13,264 bases of DNA from Sphaerochaeta sp. (GTDB lineage Bacteria > Spirochaetota > Spirochaetia > Sphaerochaetales > Sphaerochaetaceae): positions 1-13,264 of the forward strand of contig DMOO01000043.1 in the NCBI GenBank assembly GCA_003456855.1, in the 5' to 3' direction. A program made the position numbers and the translations under genes. Under the pieces are notes generated by a model that was given only the letters and a program-made list of their open reading frames with translations, ran no database searches and was not told the DNA's origin. Within the stretch, counting starts at the first letter, position 1. Every line of letters starts with the position of its first letter. Shown one piece after another: positions 6,940 through 13,264 of this stretch.

Positions 6940-8184
6940 ATGGCTTCTGAGAGAATCATGATGGGTCTTGACATTGGCTCCTCGTGGGTGAGGGCTGTTG
7001 TCGGGTCACTGTCAAAGGATGGCCAGCTCATGGTGGATAGCATCTGTGAGCGTCCTAGCGAGGGCGTCAGATCAGGTGTCATCGTCAATGTTGAGCAGAC
7101 GCTGAAAACCATTTCATCCGTTATCCAGGAAGCTGAGCTTCAGGCTGGAGTCGAGGTACAGAGCGTCATCACCGGTATTGGTGGAGGATCTGTCGGCGGA
7201 ACCCAGTCACAGGGCGTTGTCGGCATCAACACCAAGGACCTTGAGATACTTCCAAACGACATCTATCAGTCCCTTGAGGTTGCAAGGGCTTTCGAGCTCC
7301 CTGTTGACCGTGAGATTCTGCACACTCTGGTGCAGGACTTCTCCGTTGACGGAAAGAGCGGCATCAAGGACCCTGTCGACATGACAGGCCATAGACTTGA
7401 GAGCAAGGTTCTGATCGTCACTGGATCGGCCAGCAACTGCTCCAACACAAGAAAGACCCTCCAGAGGGCGGGAATCAACTCATCCAGACTGGTTCTCTCA
7501 TCCCTTGCCGATGCTGAGGTCGTTCTCAGCACAGATGAGAAGGAGATGGGCACTATCCTGATCAACCTGGGTGGTGCAACAGCAAACATGATTGTCTACC
7601 AGAACGGCTCACCATACTACGTCGGTGGTGTCGATCTTGGTTCAAGCAGTGTCACAAGTGACATCGCCTATATGCTCAACAAGCCGAAGATGGTGGCTGA
7701 GCAGGTGAAGGTGGAGAGCGGAAGCTGCTACATCCCGAACGTGCAGGCCGACGAGAAGATCATCATCCCACAGGTCGGTGGTCTTCCTGCCATCCAGATG
7801 CCGAAGAGCGAGCTCTGCAAGATAATCGAGCCTAGAATGGCGGAGATCTTCTCTCTGCTGAAGAAGGACCTCGATTCCAAGCTCCCTCCAAGCACCTACG
7901 GCGGCGGTGTCGTGCTTGTCGGTGGTGGAGCATTGCTTTCAGGAGTCACGGACCTTGCGTCTGAGATCTTCAGGATGCAGGCCAGAATCGGATTCCCGGA
8001 GGCTCTTCCAGGACTTGACAGGTCCTACATCAACCCGAAGTACACAACGGTGCTCGGATTGCTGAAGACCGAGGCCAAGAAGGCCAACTCAAGCTCCGGA
8101 AACAGAGGTAAGAAGGATAAGCTAGCAAACAAGCCGAAGGGGATTCTTGGTAAGATCACTGGATTCTTCAAGACGATAGTCTGA
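6940..8184 (+). CDS. ftsA: FtsA, actin-like divisome protein with altered phosphate-2 motif
   Basis: Cytoplasmic actin-family protein of 414 aa that tethers FtsZ filaments to the membrane. The phosphate-1 motif GLDIGSS opens the protein. The FtsA-specific 1C subdomain follows (about residues 80-170; GVVGINTKDLEI, VTGSASNCSNTRKTLQRAGI). Later come VGGVDLGSSSVTSDIAY and the adenosine motif VLVGGGALLSG. The last 14 residues (GILGKITGFFKTIV) look like the amphipathic membrane-targeting helix. The phosphate-2 motif, normally (I/V)D(I/M)GGGTTD, reads INLGGATAN: Asn209 replaces the conserved Asp and the distal Asp is also Asn. This may weaken ATP hydrolysis. The gene begins 10 bases after ftsQ; ftsZ follows after an AT-rich gap of 43 bases. 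Confidence 0.95.
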   Translation: MASERIMMGLDIGSSWVRAVVGSLSKDGQLMVDSICERPSEGVRSGVIVNVEQTLKTISSVIQEAELQAGVEVQSVITGIGGGSVGGTQSQGVVGINTKDLEILPNDIYQSLEVARAFELPVDREILHTLVQDFSVDGKSGIKDPVDMTGHRLESKVLIVTGSASNCSNTRKTLQRAGINSSRLVLSSLADAEVVLSTDEKEMGTILINLGGATANMIVYQNGSPYYVGGVDLGSSSVTSDIAYMLNKPKMVAEQVKVESGSCYIPNVQADEKIIIPQVGGLPAIQMPKSELCKIIEPRMAEIFSLLKKDLDSKLPPSTYGGGVVLVGGGALLSGVTDLASEIFRMQARIGFPEALPGLDRSYINPKYTTVLGLLKTEAKKANSSSGNRGKKDKLANKPKGILGKITGFFKTIV

Positions 8185-8227
8185 AGATTTATTTTGTTAT
8201 TGGATTTGATTTAGAAAGAGGATAGAT

Positions 8228-9481
8228 ATGGATTTCGGTATTATTGAGGATTTGCTTCACGACGAACAGACTCCACCTACTGACATCAAGGTAATCGGTG
8301 TCGGCGGTGGTGGCGGTAATGCCATAAACAGAATGATTGAGAGCGGCCTGAAGAAGGTCACCTTCGTTGCTCTCAACACAGACGTCCAGGCCCTGCAGCG
8401 TTCAAACGCCCAGGTCAGGATCCCTATCGGTAAGGAGCTCACCGGTGGTCTCGGTGCAGGCGGAATCCCTGAGATGGGTCAGAAGGCTGCAGAGGAGAGC
8501 AAGGATGAGATCCGTGAGATCCTCGAGGGAACAGACATGGTCTTCATCACCGCTGGTATGGGTGGTGGAACCGGTACAGGTGCTGCTCCGGTGGTCGCAG
8601 AGATTGCCAAGGGCATGAACATCCTGACAGTTGCAGTCGTCACGACTCCGTTCGCATTCGAGGGCCGCAAGAAGCTCCAGTTCGCAAACGAGGGTATCGA
8701 GCGCCTGAGAAAGAACGTCGACACGCTTATCCTGATTCCTAACCAGTACCTGCTCAAGGTCGCCGAGAACAACACACCTATCAGGGCGGCCTTCCTGATG
8801 GCCGATGATGTCCTCAGACAGGGCGTCCAGGGCATTTCAGAGCTGATCACCGAGCCAGGTGAGATCAACATCGACTTCGCTGATGTCCGTACAGTCATGA
8901 AGGGCAAGGGCGACGCCATCATGGGCATCGGTCTTGGTGAGGGTGCAAACCGCGCCGTTGATGCTGCAAGACAGGCAATCAACAACCCGCTGCTTGAGAA
9001 TGCGAAGATCGACGGAGCCAAGAGCGTTCTGGTCAACCTCACTGCAAGCGACGGCCTGACACTCCAGGAGTACCAGGATGTCGTCGAGATGATCACAGAG
9101 AACTGCGACCAGGATGCACTGATCATCGCCGGTCAGGCCTACAACGCAGATCTTGGAGACAAGGTCAAGGTCACAGTCGTTGCAACAGGCTTCGAGCGTG
9201 ACAGCGTCAACGTTGACATGCCTCAGTACGAGAAGAAGCAGCCAAGGTTCGACCAGTTCATCAACAACCAGGAGAAGCCACAGCAGCAGGCAGCAGCCTC
9301 TGCAGCGGCACAGCAGGCCCCTAAGGAGCCTCAGAAGAAGCCGGATGAGGTCATATCTATCAACAGATGGCAGGATCTCCAGAGCCAGCTGGGACGCCGT
9401 CAGGCACCTAACGCCAACCCGACAGATTATTCCATCCCTTCGATTCTCAGATACCAGAGGAACGACGAGGACAATAGGTGA
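8228..9481 (+). CDS. ftsZ: FtsZ, tubulin-like division GTPase
   Basis: Cytoskeletal GTPase that forms the Z ring; 417 aa. The N-terminal segment [16 protein letters not shown] binds nucleotide. The tubulin signature GGGTGTG is at residues 112-118. The T7 catalytic loop NIDFAD has N214, D216 and D219 intact. The core ends near residue 320 and is followed by a Gln/Ala-rich disordered linker. The conserved C-terminal tail [10 protein letters not shown] (from residue 401) matches the (D/Y)IPxxLR peptide that binds FtsA. All key motifs are present, in contrast to the altered FtsW and FtsA upstream. AAAGAGGA shortly before the ATG is the ribosome-binding site. The 43-base AT-rich gap upstream could hold a promoter, but no convincing -35/-10 pair was seen. 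The stop overlaps the GTG start of the next gene (GTGA, 9478-9481). Confidence 0.98.
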   Translation: MDFGIIEDLLHDEQTPPTDIKVIGVGGGGGNAINRMIESGLKKVTFVALNTDVQALQRSNAQVRIPIGKELTGGLGAGGIPEMGQKAAEESKDEIREILEGTDMVFITAGMGGGTGTGAAPVVAEIAKGMNILTVAVVTTPFAFEGRKKLQFANEGIERLRKNVDTLILIPNQYLLKVAENNTPIRAAFLMADDVLRQGVQGISELITEPGEINIDFADVRTVMKGKGDAIMGIGLGEGANRAVDAARQAINNPLLENAKIDGAKSVLVNLTASDGLTLQEYQDVVEMITENCDQDALIIAGQAYNADLGDKVKVTVVATGFERDSVNVDMPQYEKKQPRFDQFINNQEKPQQQAAASAAAQQAPKEPQKKPDEVISINRWQDLQSQLGRRQAPNANPTDYSIPSILRYQRNDEDNR

Positions 9482-10383
9482 GTGAAGAGCTTGGAAACTC
9501 CATTGTAGAGGAGTTCACACAAAGTCTGCTCATAGAGAAGCATGCATCCAACGCCACTAGGGAAGTCTATGGACGTGAGGCTGCATGCTTCATTTCTTAT
9601 CTGCAGGAGAATGATCTCGATTACGCCACGATAACGACTCCGGAATTGAAGGATTACCTTGTCTGGAGGGCAAATTCGGGCAAGAAGCTCGCAACCACCA
9701 CACTGAGCCGAGTGATAACCGTCCTCAGGTCCTTCTTCTCCTACCTCCAGAACGAGAGAATCAGGGAGGACGACCCAACGGAGCTGCTTCCAAAGAACAA
9801 GGAGCCCAAGAGGCTTCCTGAGACGATTGACTACGATGCGGTGCAGAAGATTCTTGGTGTCATCGAAGTCTCCACAGATATAGGCTACAGAGACAGGACG
9901 ATCTTCGAGCTCATCTACTCCTGCGGCCTGAGAGTCAGCGAGTGCGCAAACCTGCGTCTTAACCGCTATTACAGCACCGAGAAGCGCATTGTGGTCCTGG
10001 GAAAGGGCAGCAAGGAGAGGATGATCCCTGTAGGTGATGTGGCTGCAGCCTATCTATCTACATATATATCTAGCGTCCGACCACGTATGCTGGGCAAGGA
10101 AAAGTGCCCATACCTCTTTGTCAGCCAGGAGAAGAAGGTCATAACCCGTGAGGAGATCTGGCACAGGCTGAAGCACTACTGCGAGCTTGCAGGTGTGAAC
10201 ATCAAGGTCCATACGCTCAGGCACAGCTTTGCAACCCACATGCTCCAGAACGGTGCGGACCTGAGATCCGTGCAGGAGCTTCTGGGCCACAGCGACATCA
10301 GGACCACTGAGATATACGAACATGTGAACACCGATGACCTGTTCAAGGCCTTCGAGAAAGCACACCCCAGCGAAAAAAAGTAA
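9478..10383 (+). CDS. XerC/XerD-type tyrosine recombinase, coupled to ftsZ
   Basis: Site-specific recombinase of 301 aa, full length for Xer proteins. An N-terminal SAM-like core-binding domain (about residues 5-95) precedes a catalytic domain. All catalytic residues are present: R152 (GLRVSE), K176 (GKGSKER), H245 and R248 ([12 protein letters not shown]), H271 (LLGHSD) and nucleophile Y280. Xer pairs resolve chromosome dimers at dif during division, controlled by FtsK. The GTG start at 9478 overlaps the ftsZ stop by four bases, so it is probably translated with the division genes. A second Xer gene lies 1.1 kb downstream. I cannot say from sequence which partner is XerC and which XerD. Integrase or phage origin is unlikely given its length, position and lack of phage genes. 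Confidence 0.92.
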   Translation: MSEELGNSIVEEFTQSLLIEKHASNATREVYGREAACFISYLQENDLDYATITTPELKDYLVWRANSGKKLATTTLSRVITVLRSFFSYLQNERIREDDPTELLPKNKEPKRLPETIDYDAVQKILGVIEVSTDIGYRDRTIFELIYSCGLRVSECANLRLNRYYSTEKRIVVLGKGSKERMIPVGDVAAAYLSTYISSVRPRMLGKEKCPYLFVSQEKKVITREEIWHRLKHYCELAGVNIKVHTLRHSFATHMLQNGADLRSVQELLGHSDIRTTEIYEHVNTDDLFKAFEKAHPSEKK

Positions 10384-10499
10384 AAATTTTTATTTCATTT
10401 ATTTATAAGTAAATAAAAGCTATATTAATCAGTATTCCTCAAAAAAATCTTAATCTTTTCGCCTTTTTCCCTGTAAGGGTCTGCAAAAGGGGAAAAACA
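10384..10499. other. AT-rich intergenic gap between the first recombinase and dprA
   Basis: This 116-base gap is almost pure A+T over its first half. It contains the short palindrome AAAAATTTTT (10382-10391) and a perfect inverted repeat (10398-10417). AGGGG (10488-10492) near the end provides the dprA ribosome-binding site. It may carry a weak terminator and a new promoter (TATATT at 10421-10426 is a possible -10), but no clear -35 was found. Confidence 0.4.
10398..10417. repeat. Perfect 8-bp AT-only inverted repeat
   Basis: TTTATTTA (10398-10405) and TAAATAAA (10410-10417) flank the 4-base loop TAAG. The stem contains no G-C pairs and has no following T-run, so it is a poor intrinsic terminator; it may be a protein site or chance in AT-rich DNA. 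Confidence 0.35.
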
Positions 10500-11441
10500 A
10501 TGGATTACGACTGCGTTGAGATTGAGAGAAGATTGGCGATCGGATTCAACGATTACCTTTCACTGGCCCAGCGTGACAGATTCGTCCGCATGGGGAAGAC
10601 CCTTGGAGAGATTGCCAAGGAGGATCCGCGTTTCAGGCTCTACACAAGAGAGACCCGGGACGTCATCCACTGGCTGTCCAGGAGCAGGGAGAACCATGTC
10701 CTCTGGCATGGGGATCCGGGATTCCCGGCCTTCTCTCCTGTGAGAAGGCATCTGCCTTATATGCTCTTCTGCCAGGGTGAGGTACCTATGGATAAGATGT
10801 GCATGGGTGCTGTGGGAACCAGGCATGCAACCTATTCAGGTCTGCAGCAGGCCTTCAGGTTCGGCCTTGAGGCTGCACGGAACTCGGTATCTGTTGCTTC
10901 TGGCTTTGCCGAGGGCATCGATCAGAGTGTGATGAACGGCTGCCTTGCCGGTGGTGGGCCCTGCATCGGGGTTCTTGCCTGCGGCCATGATGTGGAGTAT
11001 CCGAATCTGACCCTGCACATGAGAAGCCTGATAATCGATTCCGGAGGCTGCGTCCTGAGCCGCTTTGCGCCCTCGGAGATAGCTTACAAGTCCAATTTCC
11101 TTTCACGCAACATAATAATCGCCGCCTACGGTGACTTTGTTGTTGCAGTGCAGGCCCCAGGAAGGAGCGGGACGCTGAACACCTGCGACTATGCCACCCA
11201 GATGGGCAAGGAGCTGTTTGTGGGAAGCGAGGGTATAGGGGACCGCTTTGTGCAGGTGGGGACCACGGCCCTGTTCCAGGATGGGGCGAAGATAATTACC
11301 TCCTTGAGCGACATCCCATTCATGAAGCTTCGTTTCAGCGTTGTGGAGTGTGATGACAGGATGTCGGGAAACGAGCTTGGAAGCGGGGATCTGAGACGCT
11401 TTGGAGACCGAATGTACATGGTCAGAGAAATGATTTCCTGA
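10500..11441 (+). CDS. dprA: DprA/Smf-family DNA-processing protein, divergent
   Basis: Rossmann-like single-stranded-DNA-binding protein of 313 aa. In competent bacteria it protects incoming DNA and loads RecA; elsewhere its role is uncertain. An N-terminal helical region (about residues 1-90, with the DprA-typical HLPYMLFCQGEVP) leads into the Rossmann fold. Core motifs are GAVGTRHATYSG (103-114), SGFAEGID (134-141), GHDVEYP (162-168), SRNIII (202-207) and SGTLNTCDYA (223-232). Several positions differ from consensus: the usual AH after GID is VM, and RNR is RNI. About 40 residues follow the core, without an obvious DprA winged helix. The start has AGGGG about seven bases upstream. In Firmicutes and Treponema dprA is followed by topA; here the second Xer gene follows after 13 bases. 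Confidence 0.88.
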   Translation: MDYDCVEIERRLAIGFNDYLSLAQRDRFVRMGKTLGEIAKEDPRFRLYTRETRDVIHWLSRSRENHVLWHGDPGFPAFSPVRRHLPYMLFCQGEVPMDKMCMGAVGTRHATYSGLQQAFRFGLEAARNSVSVASGFAEGIDQSVMNGCLAGGGPCIGVLACGHDVEYPNLTLHMRSLIIDSGGCVLSRFAPSEIAYKSNFLSRNIIIAAYGDFVVAVQAPGRSGTLNTCDYATQMGKELFVGSEGIGDRFVQVGTTALFQDGAKIITSLSDIPFMKLRFSVVECDDRMSGNELGSGDLRRFGDRMYMVREMIS

Positions 11442-11447
11442 TATACT
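11419..11447 (+). promoter_or_regulatory. Candidate sigma70-type promoter giving a leaderless recombinase mRNA
   Basis: TGGTCA (11419-11424) and TATACT (11442-11447) are separated by 17 bases. The expected transcription start, about seven bases after the -10, falls on or next to the A of ATG 11455. No Shine-Dalgarno precedes that ATG. The -10 overlaps the end of dprA. The spacing is ideal but the -35 is only a 4/6 match, so this remains a prediction. Confidence 0.35.
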
Positions 11448-11454
11448 TGTATCC

Positions 11455-12384
11455 ATGGCGGATATGGTGGACAAGCAGGTCCAGAATCGGGTTTACATTG
11501 ATGAATTCCTCACTTATCTGAAGGACGTCCAGGGCTATTCGGAGAAGACTGTCGTCTCCTATGCCCATGACCTTAGGCGCCTTGATGACTTTCTGGTCTC
11601 TCATGACCTCTCGGTGACCGAGATGGTCTACGAGGATGCCAGGGCCTTCACCTCGGACCTCTATGACGAGGAGCTGAGCCATGCCACGATCAACAGGATC
11701 CTCAGCGCCAACAGGACCTTCTTCCACAGCCTTCTGGAGAACGGCTACATAACCATCGACCCCTTCAAGCGCGTATCCAGCGCAAAGAACACAAGGAAGA
11801 TACCCACTGTGCTGACTGAGGAGGAGATCGAGATGATCCTCTCCTGTCCGACTGACGACTACACCTCTCTGATGGAGGTTACGATGTTCAATCTCTTCTA
11901 TTCCACCGGCTGCCGACTGAGCGAGATCCTTGGGATGAAGATCCAGGATATGGACATCAGGAACCGCAGGATCAGCGTCATAGGCAAGGGCAACAAGCAG
12001 CGCTACGTCTTCCTGACCACGCGTGCGGTGGAGATGCTCGATGTCTATCTTCCACAGCGTGCGGAGGTTCTTGAAAGGACGAAAACCAAGGATGACGGCA
12101 CGGTTCTGATAAACATTAAGGGCAAACAGTTGCCGCTTTCGACAGTTCACAGTATTTTTGACAAGTACAGCGAGAGGCTTGGCCTCTCCAAGAAGTTCAC
12201 ACCTCACGTCTTCAGACACTCGTTCGCGACGCATCTGTTGGACAACGATTCCGACATCAGGGTGGTGCAGGTCCTTCTAGGCCATGAGAGCATAGGGACC
12301 ACACAGATCTACACCCATGTGACGAGCAAGAGACTTGAGGAGGTGTACAGAAAAAGCCATCCGCATGGGAGGAATGACGAATGA
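11455..12384 (+). CDS. xerC: XerC/XerD-type tyrosine recombinase upstream of hslV
   Basis: Second complete Xer-type recombinase, 309 aa. It has an N-terminal core-binding domain (about residues 12-105, with the [16 protein letters not shown] segment) and a catalytic domain. Catalytic residues are R154 (GCRLSE), K178 (GKGNKQR), H251 and R254 ([12 protein letters not shown]), H277 (LLGHES) and nucleophile Y286. The position immediately before hslV matches the codV/xerC-hslVU order of Bacillus and relatives, which supports the xerC name, though a XerD role is not excluded. The ATG at 11455 lacks a Shine-Dalgarno; ATG 11464 is an alternative, also without one. The stop overlaps hslV by four bases (ATGA, 12381-12384), which implies co-translation with the protease. 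Confidence 0.9.
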   Translation: MADMVDKQVQNRVYIDEFLTYLKDVQGYSEKTVVSYAHDLRRLDDFLVSHDLSVTEMVYEDARAFTSDLYDEELSHATINRILSANRTFFHSLLENGYITIDPFKRVSSAKNTRKIPTVLTEEEIEMILSCPTDDYTSLMEVTMFNLFYSTGCRLSEILGMKIQDMDIRNRRISVIGKGNKQRYVFLTTRAVEMLDVYLPQRAEVLERTKTKDDGTVLINIKGKQLPLSTVHSIFDKYSERLGLSKKFTPHVFRHSFATHLLDNDSDIRVVQVLLGHESIGTTQIYTHVTSKRLEEVYRKSHPHGRNDE

Positions 12385-12917
12385 GTTTCAGAGGAACGAC
12401 TATTGTCGCAGTAAGAAAGGACGGAAAGGTCTGCGTGGCAGGTGACGGACAGGTCACAGCCGGTGAGACCGTGATGAAGGGCAATGCCCGCAAGGTCCGC
12501 AGAATATACCAGGATAAGATTGTAATCGGCTTCGCCGGAGGCACAGCTGACGCCTTCACGCTTTTCGAGCTCTTCGAGAAGAAACTTGCAACCTTCAACG
12601 GAGACCTGACAAGGTCTGCAGTCGAGCTTGCAAAGGAGTGGAGACTGGACAGGGCCCTGAGAAAGCTTGAGGCCATGATGCTGGCAACTGACGGGAAGAA
12701 GATCTTCCTGATCACAGGAACAGGCGATGTTCTCGAGCCTGAGTACGATGCCGTGGCCATCGGAAGCGGTGGAAACTACGCCGTGTCCGCAGCAAGGGCA
12801 TATCTGGATTGCGCCAAGGACCTCAGCGCCAAGGAGATTGCAATCAAGTCACTGGAGATCGCAAGCTCGATCTGCATCTACACCGACACAAACTTCACAG
12901 CAGAGGAGATTGGCTGA
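12381..12917 (+). CDS. hslV: HslV (ClpQ), proteasome-like peptidase subunit
   Basis: N-terminal-nucleophile threonine peptidase of 178 aa that forms a double hexamer and degrades proteins unfolded by an AAA+ partner. A five-residue propeptide (MSFRG) precedes the catalytic Thr6. Counting Thr6 as mature T1, D22 equals D17 and K38 equals K33, so the active-site triad is intact. Family signatures [23 protein letters not shown] and [15 protein letters not shown] are all present. GGGAGGA at 12367-12373 is a strong ribosome-binding site inside the end of the recombinase gene. The ATPase gene that follows starts one base after the stop codon and resembles ClpX rather than HslU, which raises the question of HslV's partner. 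Confidence 0.97.
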   Translation: MSFRGTTIVAVRKDGKVCVAGDGQVTAGETVMKGNARKVRRIYQDKIVIGFAGGTADAFTLFELFEKKLATFNGDLTRSAVELAKEWRLDRALRKLEAMMLATDGKKIFLITGTGDVLEPEYDAVAIGSGGNYAVSAARAYLDCAKDLSAKEIAIKSLEIASSICIYTDTNFTAEEIG

Positions 12918-12918
12918 C

Positions 12919-13264
12919 ATGGCAGACGAGATTGTGATCAAGGAAGAAGAGACAAAGGCAGTGGTTCCGACCGAGGTCAAGGCAAAGCCGCTCTCGTTGG
13001 ATGAGATGGTGCCGGCACAGATCGTCGCCGAGCTGGACAAGTACGTCATCGGCCAGGAGGAGGCCAAGAAGACCCTCTCTGTAGCCGTGTATAACCACTA
13101 TAAGCGTGTCTTCGCCGATCTCCCCGATGACGACACGGAACTTTCCAAGAGTAATATCCTCCTTCTCCTCGGCCCGACCGGCTGCGGGAAGACGCTCCTT
13201 GTGAAGACTATCGCCAAGCTGATGGACGTCCCCTGCTATATCCAGGACTGCACGAAGCTCACGG
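12919..13264 (+). CDS. ClpX-like AAA+ ATPase in the hslU position, 3' partial
   Basis: First 115 codons of an AAA+ unfoldase; the window ends inside the gene. The N-terminus is a short charged stretch (about 25 residues) with no cysteines, so the ClpX zinc-binding domain is absent. Then comes the ClpX/HslU shared region [19 protein letters not shown]. It continues with [29 protein letters not shown] (Walker A) and [13 protein letters not shown]. These match ClpX ([39 protein letters not shown]). HslU instead reads ALRNRWRR, PKNILMIGPTGVGKTEIA and APFIKVEATKFT. The start has GAGGAG 10 bases upstream and lies one base after the hslV stop. It may be a ClpX paralogue working with HslV, or a free-standing ClpX placed here by rearrangement. 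The I-domain or IGF loop that would settle the partner lies beyond the window. Confidence 0.85.
   Translation, partial: MADEIVIKEEETKAVVPTEVKAKPLSLDEMVPAQIVAELDKYVIGQEEAKKTLSVAVYNHYKRVFADLPDDDTELSKSNILLLLGPTGCGKTLLVKTIAKLMDVPCYIQDCTKLT

Noticed and set aside
8479..9126. Open frame of 215 codons on the - strand opposite ftsZ
   Set aside because: It lies wholly within ftsZ and its Ser/Arg-rich translation looks like an antisense shadow.
9280..9345. CAG-rich repetitive stretch as a possible microsatellite
   Set aside because: It encodes the Gln/Ala-rich disordered linker normal for FtsZ and is not a regular repeat tract.
11422..12234. Long open frame of 270 codons on the - strand opposite the second recombinase
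   Set aside because: The + strand frame encodes a complete Xer protein with all catalytic residues; the - strand product has no recognisable family motif and is a shadow caused by GC-biased codon use.
9478..12384. Two tyrosine recombinases as marks of an integrated mobile element
   Set aside because: Both have Xer length and motifs, sit in conserved housekeeping contexts, overlap ftsZ and hslV, and no att repeats or phage genes are visible.
1..13264. tRNA, rRNA, CRISPR arrays or insertion sequences
   Set aside because: None was found: no cloverleaf-like sequence, no regularly spaced long repeats, no transposase.

Overview
The window looks like a chromosomal segment of a Sphaerochaeta-like spirochaete (Sphaerochaetaceae or a close relative). 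The evidence is gene order and gene content. The order mraZ-rsmH-ftsL-ftsW-ftsQ-ftsA-ftsZ ... dprA ... hslV plus an ATPase gene matches, as I recall it, the ancestral spirochaete arrangement. In Borrelia and Treponema the division genes run through ftsZ and smf/dprA towards hslVU and the flagellar flgB operon. Here ftsI and all mur/mraY genes are absent from the division cluster, which fits Sphaerochaeta, a group reported to lack penicillin-binding proteins and flagella. No rRNA or marker comparison was possible, so the assignment is an inference. All genes lie on the + strand. Coding DNA is moderately GC-rich; the two longer gaps are strikingly AT-rich.

Region 1 (1-2992) is the end of a carbohydrate-use operon. 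It holds a GH31 glycoside hydrolase, truncated by the window start, whose stop overlaps the start of a LacI-family regulator. Region 2 (2993-3265) is an AT-rich gap full of short repeats, probably the promoter/operator of the division cluster. Region 3 (3266-9481) is a stripped-down dcw cluster: mraZ, rsmH, ftsL, ftsW, ftsQ, ftsA, ftsZ. Region 4 (9478-12384) carries two complete Xer-type tyrosine recombinases on either side of dprA. The first overlaps ftsZ by four bases and the second overlaps hslV by four bases. Region 5 (12381-13264) is hslV followed one base later by an AAA+ ATPase, cut by the window end, whose visible part resembles ClpX rather than HslU.

The most interesting signal is in the division machinery. 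FtsZ keeps its GTP-binding, catalytic and C-terminal tail motifs. FtsW, however, has Arg280 where SEDS glycan polymerases have their essential Asp, and several other SEDS signature motifs are missing. Its usual partner ftsI is not in the cluster. FtsA has Asn209 in place of the conserved Asp of its second phosphate-binding motif. This suggests a divisome kept for constriction and scaffolding after septal peptidoglycan polymerisation was lost. The second signal is the apparent swap of HslU for a zinc-finger-less ClpX-like ATPase next to an intact HslV peptidase.
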